From assembly GCA_900550855.1 (NCBI GenBank), contig URTQ01000019.1:1-13885 (forward strand): a DNA stretch of 13,885 nucleotides, written 5' to 3'. The notes below the pieces were generated by a model that worked only from the letters and a program-made list of their open reading frames with translations, was not told the origin of the DNA and did not search any database. Positions 5,553 through 12,420 of the stretch are shown here, piece after piece. The stretch's first letter is position 1; every line of letters starts with the position of its first letter. The position numbers and the translations under genes are program-made. The stretch comes from an uncultured Eubacteriales bacterium (GTDB taxonomy: Bacteria > Bacillota > Clostridia > Christensenellales > CAG-917).

Positions 5553-6623
5553 ATGCAGAAGAAATCCGCACAAATTTTGATAATAATTATTGTTTTATTG
5601 TTTACGTTGATTGGTTGTGCGCCGGTACAAGACCCTAAAGACGATGCCGCTATTCCAAGCGACAGTATCGTTAAAAACGACGATGTCGATTCAAACGGCG
5701 ATAACGAGCAAAAGGGCAATGATCAAAACACCGATAACGATAAAAATAACGAGGCAATTTCCGTAAACGATTCGTACTATTTTCACTTTTCGTTTGACGA
5801 TACTATGACGTCGTTGAAACACTTAACTGACGATGCGGGATATGAAACATTGTTTGACGAGCCTTTCTTTGCGTATTTGAAAGAATTGCACGAAAACTAT
5901 GGCGCAAAATTCAGTTTGTATACCTATAACGACATTATTTGCAATGTTACAGACAAATATAAAGACGATTTTCGCGCTAATTGGACCTGGTTGAAATTGG
6001 GACTTCATTCGACATCGCATCACGAACGTTTCAATAATGCGACATACGAACAAGGTCGCGATGCGTGGAATTATTTTGTAAAACACGCCGTTCGAGTGAC
6101 TGGCACTTCATTGTCTATCGACAGAATGCCGAGATTGCATTATTGGCAGGGAACTGAAGAAGCGATGAAGGGTATGAGAGACGCTAATTGCGGTGCACTC
6201 GGTTTTCTTTCTTCCGATCACGCTTGGCGTTCATATTATTTAACGCAACCGCAACATACATATGTTTATAATCACGATCACTTAAACGATTATAAGAACG
6301 GTTTGACATTTGTTGCTACGGATATGAGAATCGACTGGTTCATTCCTGGATATAAATTTACGAATACATATAAACGTCCGACGGAAGATACGATTTATAA
6401 GGAACTCGAACGTCGTTTCACTTCGGTAGATTTTGCGTCAACGCTTTCTTCATATATTGTGTTCGGACACGAATCGAACTATTATGACGGAAATCAAGTT
6501 TCCGATGCGGCAAAAGTATGGTTTTCGGATATTTGTAAGTTTGCGTTTGACAACGGAATTACATTTGATTATCCGCAAAATCGCTCGTATTTACCGACCC
6601 AAGCAGATATTTTTCCTCAATAA
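5553..6623 (+). CDS. Polysaccharide deacetylase-like (NodB fold) lipoprotein
   Basis: A 356-residue predicted lipoprotein. The signal peptide has a hydrophobic core (residues 8-19) and lipobox LIGC with Cys22. An acidic, Asn-rich linker (about 26-74) follows, then a catalytic domain. The NodB/CE4 motif series is present in order: FSFDD (D82, D83), HSTSH (H152, H156), RMP (191-193), DMRIDW (D257, D261), and a late IVFGHE with His near 306. In CE4 enzymes these are the base, metal ligands and catalytic His of metal-dependent N- or O-deacetylation of glycans. Its substrate is unknown. A TTG start at 5523 is possible, but the ATG at 5553 has AAGGGGAAG upstream and gives a proper signal peptide. 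It likely acts outside the membrane and is probably controlled by the adjacent HTH regulator. Confidence 0.8.
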   Translation: MQKKSAQILIIIIVLLFTLIGCAPVQDPKDDAAIPSDSIVKNDDVDSNGDNEQKGNDQNTDNDKNNEAISVNDSYYFHFSFDDTMTSLKHLTDDAGYETLFDEPFFAYLKELHENYGAKFSLYTYNDIICNVTDKYKDDFRANWTWLKLGLHSTSHHERFNNATYEQGRDAWNYFVKHAVRVTGTSLSIDRMPRLHYWQGTEEAMKGMRDANCGALGFLSSDHAWRSYYLTQPQHTYVYNHDHLNDYKNGLTFVATDMRIDWFIPGYKFTNTYKRPTEDTIYKELERRFTSVDFASTLSSYIVFGHESNYYDGNQVSDAAKVWFSDICKFAFDNGITFDYPQNRSYLPTQADIFPQ

Positions 6624-6656
6624 ATCTGTTATTGGATTATAAAATTCGCCAAATGG

Positions 6657-6694
6657 AAAACAAAAGCGCATTCACAAATGCGCTTTTGTTTTTT
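6657..6694. terminator. Bidirectional terminator between convergent genes
   Basis: CAAAAGCGCATT (6661-6672) pairs with AATGCGCTTTTG (6677-6688) around CACA, flanked by AAAA on the left and TTTTTT on the right. It ends the + strand deacetylase gene. Read on the other strand it could also end the fdtA operon, whose stop codon is at 6730. Confidence 0.9.
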
Positions 6695-6729
6695 ATTATG
6701 CAAGTTCAAATTGCAATAAACAATCGTTT

Positions 6730-7140
6730 TTATTCCGTTTTATTACGATTTTGCCACTGTTGGAATTCTTCGTAAGAGCGGATATAGTCGTCTTCGGAAT
6801 ACTTTTCGGATGCAAGCACAAGCAAAACGCCGTCTTGCGAGAAATCGAATATTTCACGCCAAACGTTATGTCCGATATACAATCCTTTCGTTGCATCGTC
6901 AAGAGTTACGACTTGTTTTTCTTCGCCGTTTGTCAACATGACTTTGCAACTGCCGTGAATTGCGATATAGATTTGTTGCAAATTCTTGTGGGAATGAAAT
7001 CCGCGACTGGTATGTTCACCCACACCGTAGATGTAGTAAACGCGTTTTACGGGAAAAGGGATTTCTTTCTCGTATTCAGCGACTACGAGCATTCCTCTTG
7101 AATCGCCGTGTTTTTGGAAGTCTATTTGTTTGATGTCCAT
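6730..7140 (-). CDS. fdtA: dTDP-4-keto-6-deoxyglucose 3,4-ketoisomerase (FdtA/QdtA family)
   Basis: A 136-residue cupin-fold sugar isomerase (WxcM-like). It moves the keto group of dTDP-4-keto-6-deoxyglucose from C4 to C3, the step before 3-amination. The family signature is clear: SRGMLVVAEYEKEIPFPVKR near the N terminus, RGFHSHK with the paired active-site histidines H49 and H51, GLYI and W in the middle, and LASEKYSEDDYIRSY near the end. The earlier in-frame start at 7200 is rejected: ATG at 7140 follows AAGGA and gives the normal length. Its start lies inside the end of the glycosyltransferase gene (19-base overlap). Whether the product is the galacto (FdtA) or gluco (QdtA) epimer cannot be told from sequence alone. 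Confidence 0.9.
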   Translation of the reverse strand: MDIKQIDFQKHGDSRGMLVVAEYEKEIPFPVKRVYYIYGVGEHTSRGFHSHKNLQQIYIAIHGSCKVMLTNGEEKQVVTLDDATKGLYIGHNVWREIFDFSQDGVLLVLASEKYSEDDYIRSYEEFQQWQNRNKTE

Positions 7141-8075
7141 AGCTTTGTCCTTATGAAACGTTTTATTGAAAGAATAGGGTGTTTGACCGCCATAAAACAA
7201 ATGTATTTAAGACGTTTACAAGCGGTGTTTTTGTCGTTATGAGCGGATTCAAACGATTTCTTTTCGCGCAACCATATCGCTTCGTTTTTCCACGCCGAAT
7301 AGTCTGCTTTTGCCGCCGACGGATTTTGACAGTAGGGAAGCACCTCGTTTTTGAAAATACTATCCGATATTTGCAGATATTTTTCGCTCAATCCGCCTTG
7401 GCTGCTTATGCCGCCGCTTCTGTATTTTACGACGGCCCTGTCCCAAAATTCGATACAAACGCCAAGTCGTAAAAGTTTCAAATTTGAAGGATAGTCCTCG
7501 ATAAGCGGATATTTTTCGTCATAACCGCCCATAAGGTCGAAACTCTTTTTCGTTCTTGCGGTGCAACAACCGAAAATCAAGTTGTAGCCGCGCATTTTTT
7601 CGAATAATTCTCGTGGCGTTGAATCTTTTATCACTGCGATTTCCGTCGCCGTCGGTGCGTCGTATAAGTGCGTCGCGAGATTTTCGTCGTAAACGGCTCG
7701 TTTTGCGGTTATAACGTCGGCACTCGTACTTTCGAATCGTTCAACCCATTGAGTCAATACGGATTCGTCGAAAAACTCGTCGTCCGCCGCGACGTTGAAC
7801 AGATACTTGCCGTTTGCTTGCGATAAAGCGCGGTTTAGATTCTTGGTTATGCCGAGATTACTATCGTTTCGGGTAACTATCAAATCGACTATATTTCCCG
7901 TGTTCTTTGCGCGAATATACTCGATTATTGCTTCGCCGTCGAAGTCGCCGGACGCATCGTCGCAAACGATATACTGAATATTCGGATACGACTGCATAAG
8001 CACGGAATCGATTGCGCCGAATATCGTTTTTGAATTGTTGTATGAAGGCGTGACGACGGTTATGAGGGGATTCAT
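7122..8075 (-). CDS. Family 2 glycosyltransferase
   Basis: A 317-residue cytoplasmic GT-A glycosyltransferase. The N terminus PLITVVTPSYNNSKTI is the classic GT2 opening. Then come VCDDASGD (D39, D40) for nucleotide binding, NLGITKNLNRAL, and the metal-binding AADDEF (D98, D99). A later IEDY supplies the probable catalytic acidic residue. No transmembrane segment is obvious, though the basic C terminus could sit on the membrane. The ATG at 8075 is chosen because GAGGG lies upstream and the longer reading runs into rmlB. Its start codon shares one base with the rmlB stop (TAATG), so translation is probably coupled. Context suggests it transfers the deoxyaminosugar made by this locus or another residue of the same repeat; the acceptor is unknown. 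Confidence 0.9.
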   Translation of the reverse strand: MNPLITVVTPSYNNSKTIFGAIDSVLMQSYPNIQYIVCDDASGDFDGEAIIEYIRAKNTGNIVDLIVTRNDSNLGITKNLNRALSQANGKYLFNVAADDEFFDESVLTQWVERFESTSADVITAKRAVYDENLATHLYDAPTATEIAVIKDSTPRELFEKMRGYNLIFGCCTARTKKSFDLMGGYDEKYPLIEDYPSNLKLLRLGVCIEFWDRAVVKYRSGGISSQGGLSEKYLQISDSIFKNEVLPYCQNPSAAKADYSAWKNEAIWLREKKSFESAHNDKNTACKRLKYICFMAVKHPILSIKRFIRTKLWTSNK

Positions 8076-9088
8076 TATCTGCCCTCGTACATTTTGGCGT
8101 AATAGTTTTGATATTCGCCGCTGATTATTCTTTCCCACCATTCCTTATGTGTGAGATACCAGTCGATTGTGCGACGGATTCCGTCTTCGAACGTGGTTTG
8201 GGGCAACCATCCGAGTTCGCGATGAATTTTTGCAGGATCTATGGCGTATCTGCGATCGTGTCCCGCTCTGTCTTTTACAAATTTGATTTCGCCCTTTCCG
8301 AGCGTGCGAATAATCGTTTCGACGACTTCGAGATTGGTCCTTTCGTTATGACCGCCGATATTGTAGACTTCGCCGACTCTGCCGTTGTGGATTATAAGAT
8401 CGATCGCAGAGCAGTGGTCCTCGACGTAGAGCCAGTCGCGAACGTTTTTGCCGTCGCCGTATACGGGAAGCGGTTTGTCGTTTAGGACGTTTGCAATCAT
8501 CAGAGGAATAAGTTTTTCGGGGAAGTGATACGGTCCGTAGTTGTTCGAGCAACGAGATATCGTTACGGGCAAGCCGTATGTGCGGTGATATGCCAAAACG
8601 AGCAAGTCTGCCGACGCTTTTGATGCAGAGTAGGGACTTGACGTATGAATTGGCGTTTCTTCGGTGAAAAACAAATCGGGTCTGTCAAGCGGCAAATCGC
8701 CGTACACTTCGTCCGTAGAAACCTGATGGTATCTCGTGATCCCGTACTTCCTGCACGCGTCCATAAGCACTTGAGTGCCGAGAATGTTCGTTTTTAAGAA
8801 AATTTCGGGATTTACTATCGATCTGTCGACGTGACTTTCCGCCGCAAAATTTACGACGATATCCGGCTTTTCGGTTTCAAAAAGTTTGTATACGTTTTCT
8901 CTGTCCGTTATGTCGATTTTGACGAATTTGAACTTCGGATTCTTCAACGCTTCTTCAAGCGTTTCCATATTGCCAGCATATGTCAGACAGTCGAGGCAAA
9001 CGATTTCATAATCGGGGTGTTTGCTCAACATATAGTAAACGAAGTTGCTTCCGATAAATCCGGCGCCGCCGGTGACAAAAATTTTCAT
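8075..9088 (-). CDS. rmlB: dTDP-glucose 4,6-dehydratase
   Basis: RmlB converts dTDP-glucose to dTDP-4-keto-6-deoxyglucose with bound NAD. The 337-residue length is typical. The Rossmann motif TGGAGFIGS spans residues 6-14 (key G7, G10, G13). STDEVYGD gives the catalytic Asp-Glu pair D126-E127, and YSASK gives the Y153/K157 pair. RCSNNYGP and RDWLYVEDHC are also family hallmarks. The true start is ATG at 9088; an upstream in-frame ATG at 9304 only reads through rmlA in another frame. It overlaps rmlA by four bases (ATGA) and has no clear ribosome binding site of its own, so it depends on coupling to rmlA. RmlC and RmlD are not in this window, so its product is taken by FdtA here. Confidence 0.98.
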   Translation of the reverse strand: MKIFVTGGAGFIGSNFVYYMLSKHPDYEIVCLDCLTYAGNMETLEEALKNPKFKFVKIDITDRENVYKLFETEKPDIVVNFAAESHVDRSIVNPEIFLKTNILGTQVLMDACRKYGITRYHQVSTDEVYGDLPLDRPDLFFTEETPIHTSSPYSASKASADLLVLAYHRTYGLPVTISRCSNNYGPYHFPEKLIPLMIANVLNDKPLPVYGDGKNVRDWLYVEDHCSAIDLIIHNGRVGEVYNIGGHNERTNLEVVETIIRTLGKGEIKFVKDRAGHDRRYAIDPAKIHRELGWLPQTTFEDGIRRTIDWYLTHKEWWERIISGEYQNYYAKMYEGR

Positions 9089-9963
9089 AGTCTGTTTTCG
9101 TTGTTTGCCAACCTTAAAAGATATTGGCCGTATTCGGTTTGAGCAAGTTTTTCGCCTTGCTTTTTGAGTTGCTGCGTGTCGATGTATCCGTTTCGCCAAG
9201 CGATTTCTTCCAAACAAGCGATGTAAAGACCTTGTCTGTTTTGCACAACTTCGACGTATGTCGCCGCTTGCATCATTCCGCTCGGACTGCCCGTATCGAG
9301 CCATACAGTTCCGCGTCCGATCAAAATAACTTTCAATTTTTTGCGGTTCAAATACTCGTTGTTGATAGACGTAATTTCTATTTCGCCTCTTGCCGAAGGC
9401 TTGACGTTTTTGGCTATTTCTACGACGCTGTTGTCGTAAATGTACAATCCGGGTACGGCATAAGACGATTTCGGATTTTCGGGTTTTTCTTCGAGCGACA
9501 ACACGTTGAAATCCTTATCGAACTCGACGACGCCGAATTCTTTCGGATTTTTGACGGGATAACCGAACACCGTTGCGCCTTCGTTTTTCGCGATGGCTTG
9601 TTTTAGAGTGGACGCAAAGTTTTGTCCGTAGAAAACGTTGTCGCCCAAAATCAAGCAAACGTCGTCGTTGCCGATAAAGTCTTCGCCGATAATAAAAGCG
9701 TCTGCAAGTCCGCGCGGCTTGTCTTGCACCGCATACGAAAACTTGACGCCCAAAGACGAGCCGTCTTCCAACAAAGATTTGTATTGCTCGATTGCGTCGG
9801 GGGACGAGATAATCAAAATCTCTTTAATGCCCGCAAGCATCAAAATCGACAACGGATAATATATAAGCGGTTTGTCGTAAATAGGCAAAAGTTGTTTCGA
9901 AACCGCAATGGTCAACGGATACAAACGAGTGCCTTTTCCGCCTGCTAAAATTATGCCTTTCAT
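9085..9963 (-). CDS. rmlA: Glucose-1-phosphate thymidylyltransferase
   Basis: RmlA joins glucose-1-phosphate and dTTP to give dTDP-glucose, the first step of the pathway encoded here. The 292-residue length matches short-form RmlA. Motifs are KGIILAGGKGTRLYP (GxGTR at residues 9-13), SKQLLPIYDKPLIYYP (from K23), QDKPRGLADAF, and the metal-binding ILGDNVFYG (D108). The ATG at 9963 follows GGGGAAA. It is the first gene of the four-gene minus-strand operon rmlA-rmlB-glycosyltransferase-fdtA, which has a strong promoter upstream and no gaps between genes. Confidence 0.98.
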   Translation of the reverse strand: MKGIILAGGKGTRLYPLTIAVSKQLLPIYDKPLIYYPLSILMLAGIKEILIISSPDAIEQYKSLLEDGSSLGVKFSYAVQDKPRGLADAFIIGEDFIGNDDVCLILGDNVFYGQNFASTLKQAIAKNEGATVFGYPVKNPKEFGVVEFDKDFNVLSLEEKPENPKSSYAVPGLYIYDNSVVEIAKNVKPSARGEIEITSINNEYLNRKKLKVILIGRGTVWLDTGSPSGMMQAATYVEVVQNRQGLYIACLEEIAWRNGYIDTQQLKKQGEKLAQTEYGQYLLRLANNENRL

Positions 9964-10007
9964 ATGTATTTCCCCATTTATCTTTATAGAGTGTATTTAT
10001 TTATATA

Positions 10008-10037
10008 AATATACCACCAAACGCACGACGATGTCAA
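10008..10037 (-). promoter_or_regulatory. Promoter of the rmlA operon
   Basis: On the minus strand, -35 TTGACA (10037-10032) and -10 TATATT (10013-10008) are separated by 18 bases. The leader would be about 38 bases to the rmlA start. It is divergent from the lipoprotein promoter; the two -35 elements are about 57 bases apart. Confidence 0.8.
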
Positions 10038-10053
10038 TATTATACTTCGTCGT
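10025..10053. promoter_or_regulatory. Inverted repeat flanking the rmlA -35 element
   Basis: ACGACGA (10025-10031) and TCGTCGT (10047-10053) form a perfect 7-bp inverted repeat. The 15 bases between them contain the whole -35 hexamer of the rmlA promoter. The position suits an operator, but no regulator is known for it, and a 7-bp repeat may be chance. Confidence 0.35.
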
Positions 10054-10093
10054 TAATCGAGCATACTGCAAATGGCGTATATGCATTTTTTTG

Positions 10094-10121
10094 TTGAATT
10101 TTGCAATATATATGCTATAAT
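10094..10121 (+). promoter_or_regulatory. Promoter of the GT80-like lipoprotein gene
   Basis: TTGAAT (10094-10099), a 16-base spacer, and a perfect TATAAT (10116-10121) preceded by TGC, which makes an extended -10. Transcription would start near 10128, about 30 bases before the ATG at 10158, which has AAAGGGG upstream. Confidence 0.75.
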
Positions 10122-10157
10122 ATGTATAATATCATTAAAAAATAAAAGGGGACAATT

Positions 10158-12296
10158 ATGAAAAAATCAACTAGTATTGCATTGATAAGTATTTTATTGA
10201 TGCTTTGCTTGGCAATTTCGTTGGTTGCGTGCAATGACGTATCTTATACGATTACGTTTGACGCAAACGGCGGACTCGGTCAAATGAGTGCTTTGCAAGT
10301 CAAATCCGAAGAGGAAGCGACTTTGCCGAACAACTCGTTTACGAGAGAGAATTACACGTTTGCGGGTTGGGCAACTTCTGCCGACGGCGAGGTCGTTTAT
10401 ACGGACGGAAGCACGATTACCGCAGATCGCGACTTGACGTTGTATGCAGTTTGGAACATCGTTACCTACACCGTGAATTTCGATTCTAACGGTGGAAAAG
10501 GCGAGATGCCCGCAATGAGCATTAACGTCGGCGAAGGAAAAAACTTAACAGCAAACGCCTTTACGAAAGACAATCACACGTTTGCAGGTTGGGCAACGTC
10601 TGCAAACGGTGAAGTCGTTTACGCAGACGAGGCGCAAATTACCTCAACATCCGATTTGACTTTGTATGCCGTTTGGACAAAAAACGCTTTGACTGCAACC
10701 GTAACGGTATCGCAAAAATCCAACGATGAAAAGATAACGGTATCTTGGGCAAATGCTTCCGAAACATTGACGAAAGTCGAGATTAACGCATATCACGGAA
10801 CAGAACTCGTTGCAAGCAAAACCATTACTAACGCAAGCGAGATTGCAAACGGAAGTGCAGACGTTGACGCGTACTGGGGCAAATTTAACGTAAAAGTCGT
10901 TTTGCACGGTGCTGAAGACATTGCCGTTGCGACGTATAACATAAGTGTAAACGTAAGCACGGACAAATATAGCATAGCATTCTTCAACGGCACGTTCCCC
11001 GTATCCATTTTCACGCTTCATAAAATGGATTTGGACAGCACGGCTATTGCCACAGGAACGAGTGCCGAGAAGACTTACGTTTGGCTCAGCAGAGGCAATG
11101 CGTACGATTGGAACAATTTGCCGTCAAATATCGGCGAAATGCCTGTAGCAAAACACGATATTACTTGGAATACCGCATTTTCGAGAGTTAAAGCGTGGGT
11201 TGCCGAATTGAACGATATCAGCGAAAACGCTCATTTCACGGTGTATTGCACGGATAACTTCTCAAGAGTACTTGCAGAGTTTATGATCAACAACGGCATA
11301 CCTGTCGAAAATTGGGACGCCGTTATGTTTACGGACGGAACTTGGACCGCTAACGATCTCAACTCGATGTTCGGCACTGAAAACGCAGAAGAAACTTACA
11401 ACACAATGGCAACGGCGTGGAACAAATACGTTGCGGGCGAAATAACGATGAAAGAACTTCCGTCTTATAGCGCAGGTATGTCTTTGTACGCACCCGTTAT
11501 AGCGAAAGAAATGGACAACGTCAAATGGTTTACGGGAAGACTTCGCGTAAACGAAAACGTTGTGAATAACACCTTCCTTGCAAACTTCCTCACCGAATTG
11601 AAAGGCGCAGGTAAACTCAAAGAGAACTATTTGAACAGTTTGCTTGCAGCACTCACCACGGAAGAGAAAGCGACGTTCAAGGCATTGTATCATATCGACG
11701 AGAACACGTTTGCGGAAGCAACGACCGAAAATAAAAAGGTTATGATGATTCTCGGCACGAGTTGGGGCGGCGAAGCGGCAACTCTCGAAGGTTATATGAG
11801 AGCAACAATGCAAGTGTACGGAACAGACTATGTGTACTACTACAAAGGGCACCCCGGTTATCCGACGAGCAACTATCCCGAAAGACAGGCAATCCTCAAT
11901 AGATTGAAAGAAGAAGGCTATGAACTCTATGAGTTGGACAATTCGATTGCGGCAGAATTCTTCTTGTTCTTCTTTGAGGACATCGAAATGATCGGTTATC
12001 CGTCCACGACTTTTGAAAGCGGTACGGACGCAAATGCGGACGGTGTATACGGTTATACGAAGGCAGCCGCATATTATCCCGATCTTTTGGAAACGTATAT
12101 CAGCAAAGTAGCGGACGTAAGCGCGTTCAACGAGGCGTATTCCGACAAAGGTTTGACCTTGACGGAAGGCGGCACATACTACCTTGTCGAATACAAAGAC
12201 GAGATGGCAAACGACAAAGACATTGCTATCTACGACGCAACGACGAAGACCCTCACAAACTACAAACTTGTGGACGGCACATATCAAGCAATCTAA
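10158..12296 (+). CDS. InlB-repeat lipoprotein with GT80 sialyltransferase-like domain
   Basis: A 712-residue predicted lipoprotein. Its parts are a signal peptide with lipobox LVAC (Cys25), two InlB B-repeats (residues 30-99 and 104-173), a beta-rich Ig-like stretch (about 174-268), and a large domain from about 270 to 650. The large domain resembles GT80 sialyltransferases of the PmST1 and Photobacterium type. FTDG gives D393 (PmST1 D141 in DDGS) and GTSWGGE gives W536 (GTTTW, acceptor-binding W270). KGHPG gives H565 (H311), AAEFF gives E600 (E338), and PSTTF gives S616-T617 (S355-S356). Order is kept, as is most spacing. Known GT80 enzymes use CMP-sialic acid; the donor here is unknown. 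Photobacterium GT80 enzymes are also lipoprotein-like with an Ig-like N domain. The fold call rests on recalled motifs. Confidence 0.72.
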   Translation: MKKSTSIALISILLMLCLAISLVACNDVSYTITFDANGGLGQMSALQVKSEEEATLPNNSFTRENYTFAGWATSADGEVVYTDGSTITADRDLTLYAVWNIVTYTVNFDSNGGKGEMPAMSINVGEGKNLTANAFTKDNHTFAGWATSANGEVVYADEAQITSTSDLTLYAVWTKNALTATVTVSQKSNDEKITVSWANASETLTKVEINAYHGTELVASKTITNASEIANGSADVDAYWGKFNVKVVLHGAEDIAVATYNISVNVSTDKYSIAFFNGTFPVSIFTLHKMDLDSTAIATGTSAEKTYVWLSRGNAYDWNNLPSNIGEMPVAKHDITWNTAFSRVKAWVAELNDISENAHFTVYCTDNFSRVLAEFMINNGIPVENWDAVMFTDGTWTANDLNSMFGTENAEETYNTMATAWNKYVAGEITMKELPSYSAGMSLYAPVIAKEMDNVKWFTGRLRVNENVVNNTFLANFLTELKGAGKLKENYLNSLLAALTTEEKATFKALYHIDENTFAEATTENKKVMMILGTSWGGEAATLEGYMRATMQVYGTDYVYYYKGHPGYPTSNYPERQAILNRLKEEGYELYELDNSIAAEFFLFFFEDIEMIGYPSTTFESGTDANADGVYGYTKAAAYYPDLLETYISKVADVSAFNEAYSDKGLTLTEGGTYYLVEYKDEMANDKDIAIYDATTKTLTNYKLVDGTYQAI
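10245..10676 (+). repeat. Two tandem InlB B-repeats within the lipoprotein
   Basis: Two 70-residue units begin YTITFDANGG and YTVNFDSNGG, each with FAGWATSA in the middle and ending LTLYAVW. They lie at 10245-10454 and 10467-10676, joined by four residues. These are Listeria-Bacteroides (InlB B) repeats, beta-grasp modules that usually serve as extracellular spacers or binding units. They support an outside location for the rest of the protein. Confidence 0.93.
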
Positions 12297-12317
12297 TAGT
12301 ATCATTTTAGCGTATTG

Positions 12318-12345
12318 ACGGGGAAAAGTTTTGACTTTTCCCCGT
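12318..12345 (+). terminator. Hairpin after the lipoprotein gene
   Basis: ACGGGGAAAAGT (12318-12329) pairs perfectly with ACTTTTCCCCGT (12334-12345) around a 4-base loop. The stem is strong and well placed, 22 bases after the stop codon. The following sequence (TGACACGCC) is not T-rich, so termination may be inefficient and allow readthrough into fdtB. Confidence 0.65.
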
Positions 12346-12388
12346 TGACACGCCTTTGAAACATAATTAAGTTATAACTAAAACATAA

Positions 12389-12394
12389 TATAAT
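12389..12394 (+). promoter_or_regulatory. Possible -10 element for fdtB
   Basis: A perfect TATAAT lies 27 bases before the chosen fdtB ATG, but no good -35 is found at 16-18 bases upstream (best TTAAGT). A separate TTGACA at 12345-12350 has only weak -10 candidates. fdtB may be expressed from here or by readthrough from the lipoprotein gene. Confidence 0.35.
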
Positions 12395-12420
12395 TGCGTT
12401 AAGCAATGCAGGAAAAAGCA

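Noticed and set aside
9089..9304. 72-residue N-terminal extension of rmlB
   Set aside because: It lies in an alternate frame of rmlA, is Arg-rich without a domain, and the family start MKIFVTGGAGFIG is at 9088.
6730..9963. dTDP-rhamnose operon
   Set aside because: rmlA and rmlB are present, but rmlC and rmlD are not in the window; a ketoisomerase of the FdtA family follows instead.
10086..10092. Seven-T tract upstream of the lipoprotein promoter as a phase-variation switch
   Set aside because: It is short, lies outside the promoter spacer and the coding region, and has no partner repeats.
11262..12305. 347-residue open frame on the minus strand inside the GT80-like lipoprotein gene
   Set aside because: Cys/Val/Phe-rich composition with no motif and no ribosome binding site. 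It mirrors the codon bias of the plus-strand gene, which has a signal peptide and family motifs.
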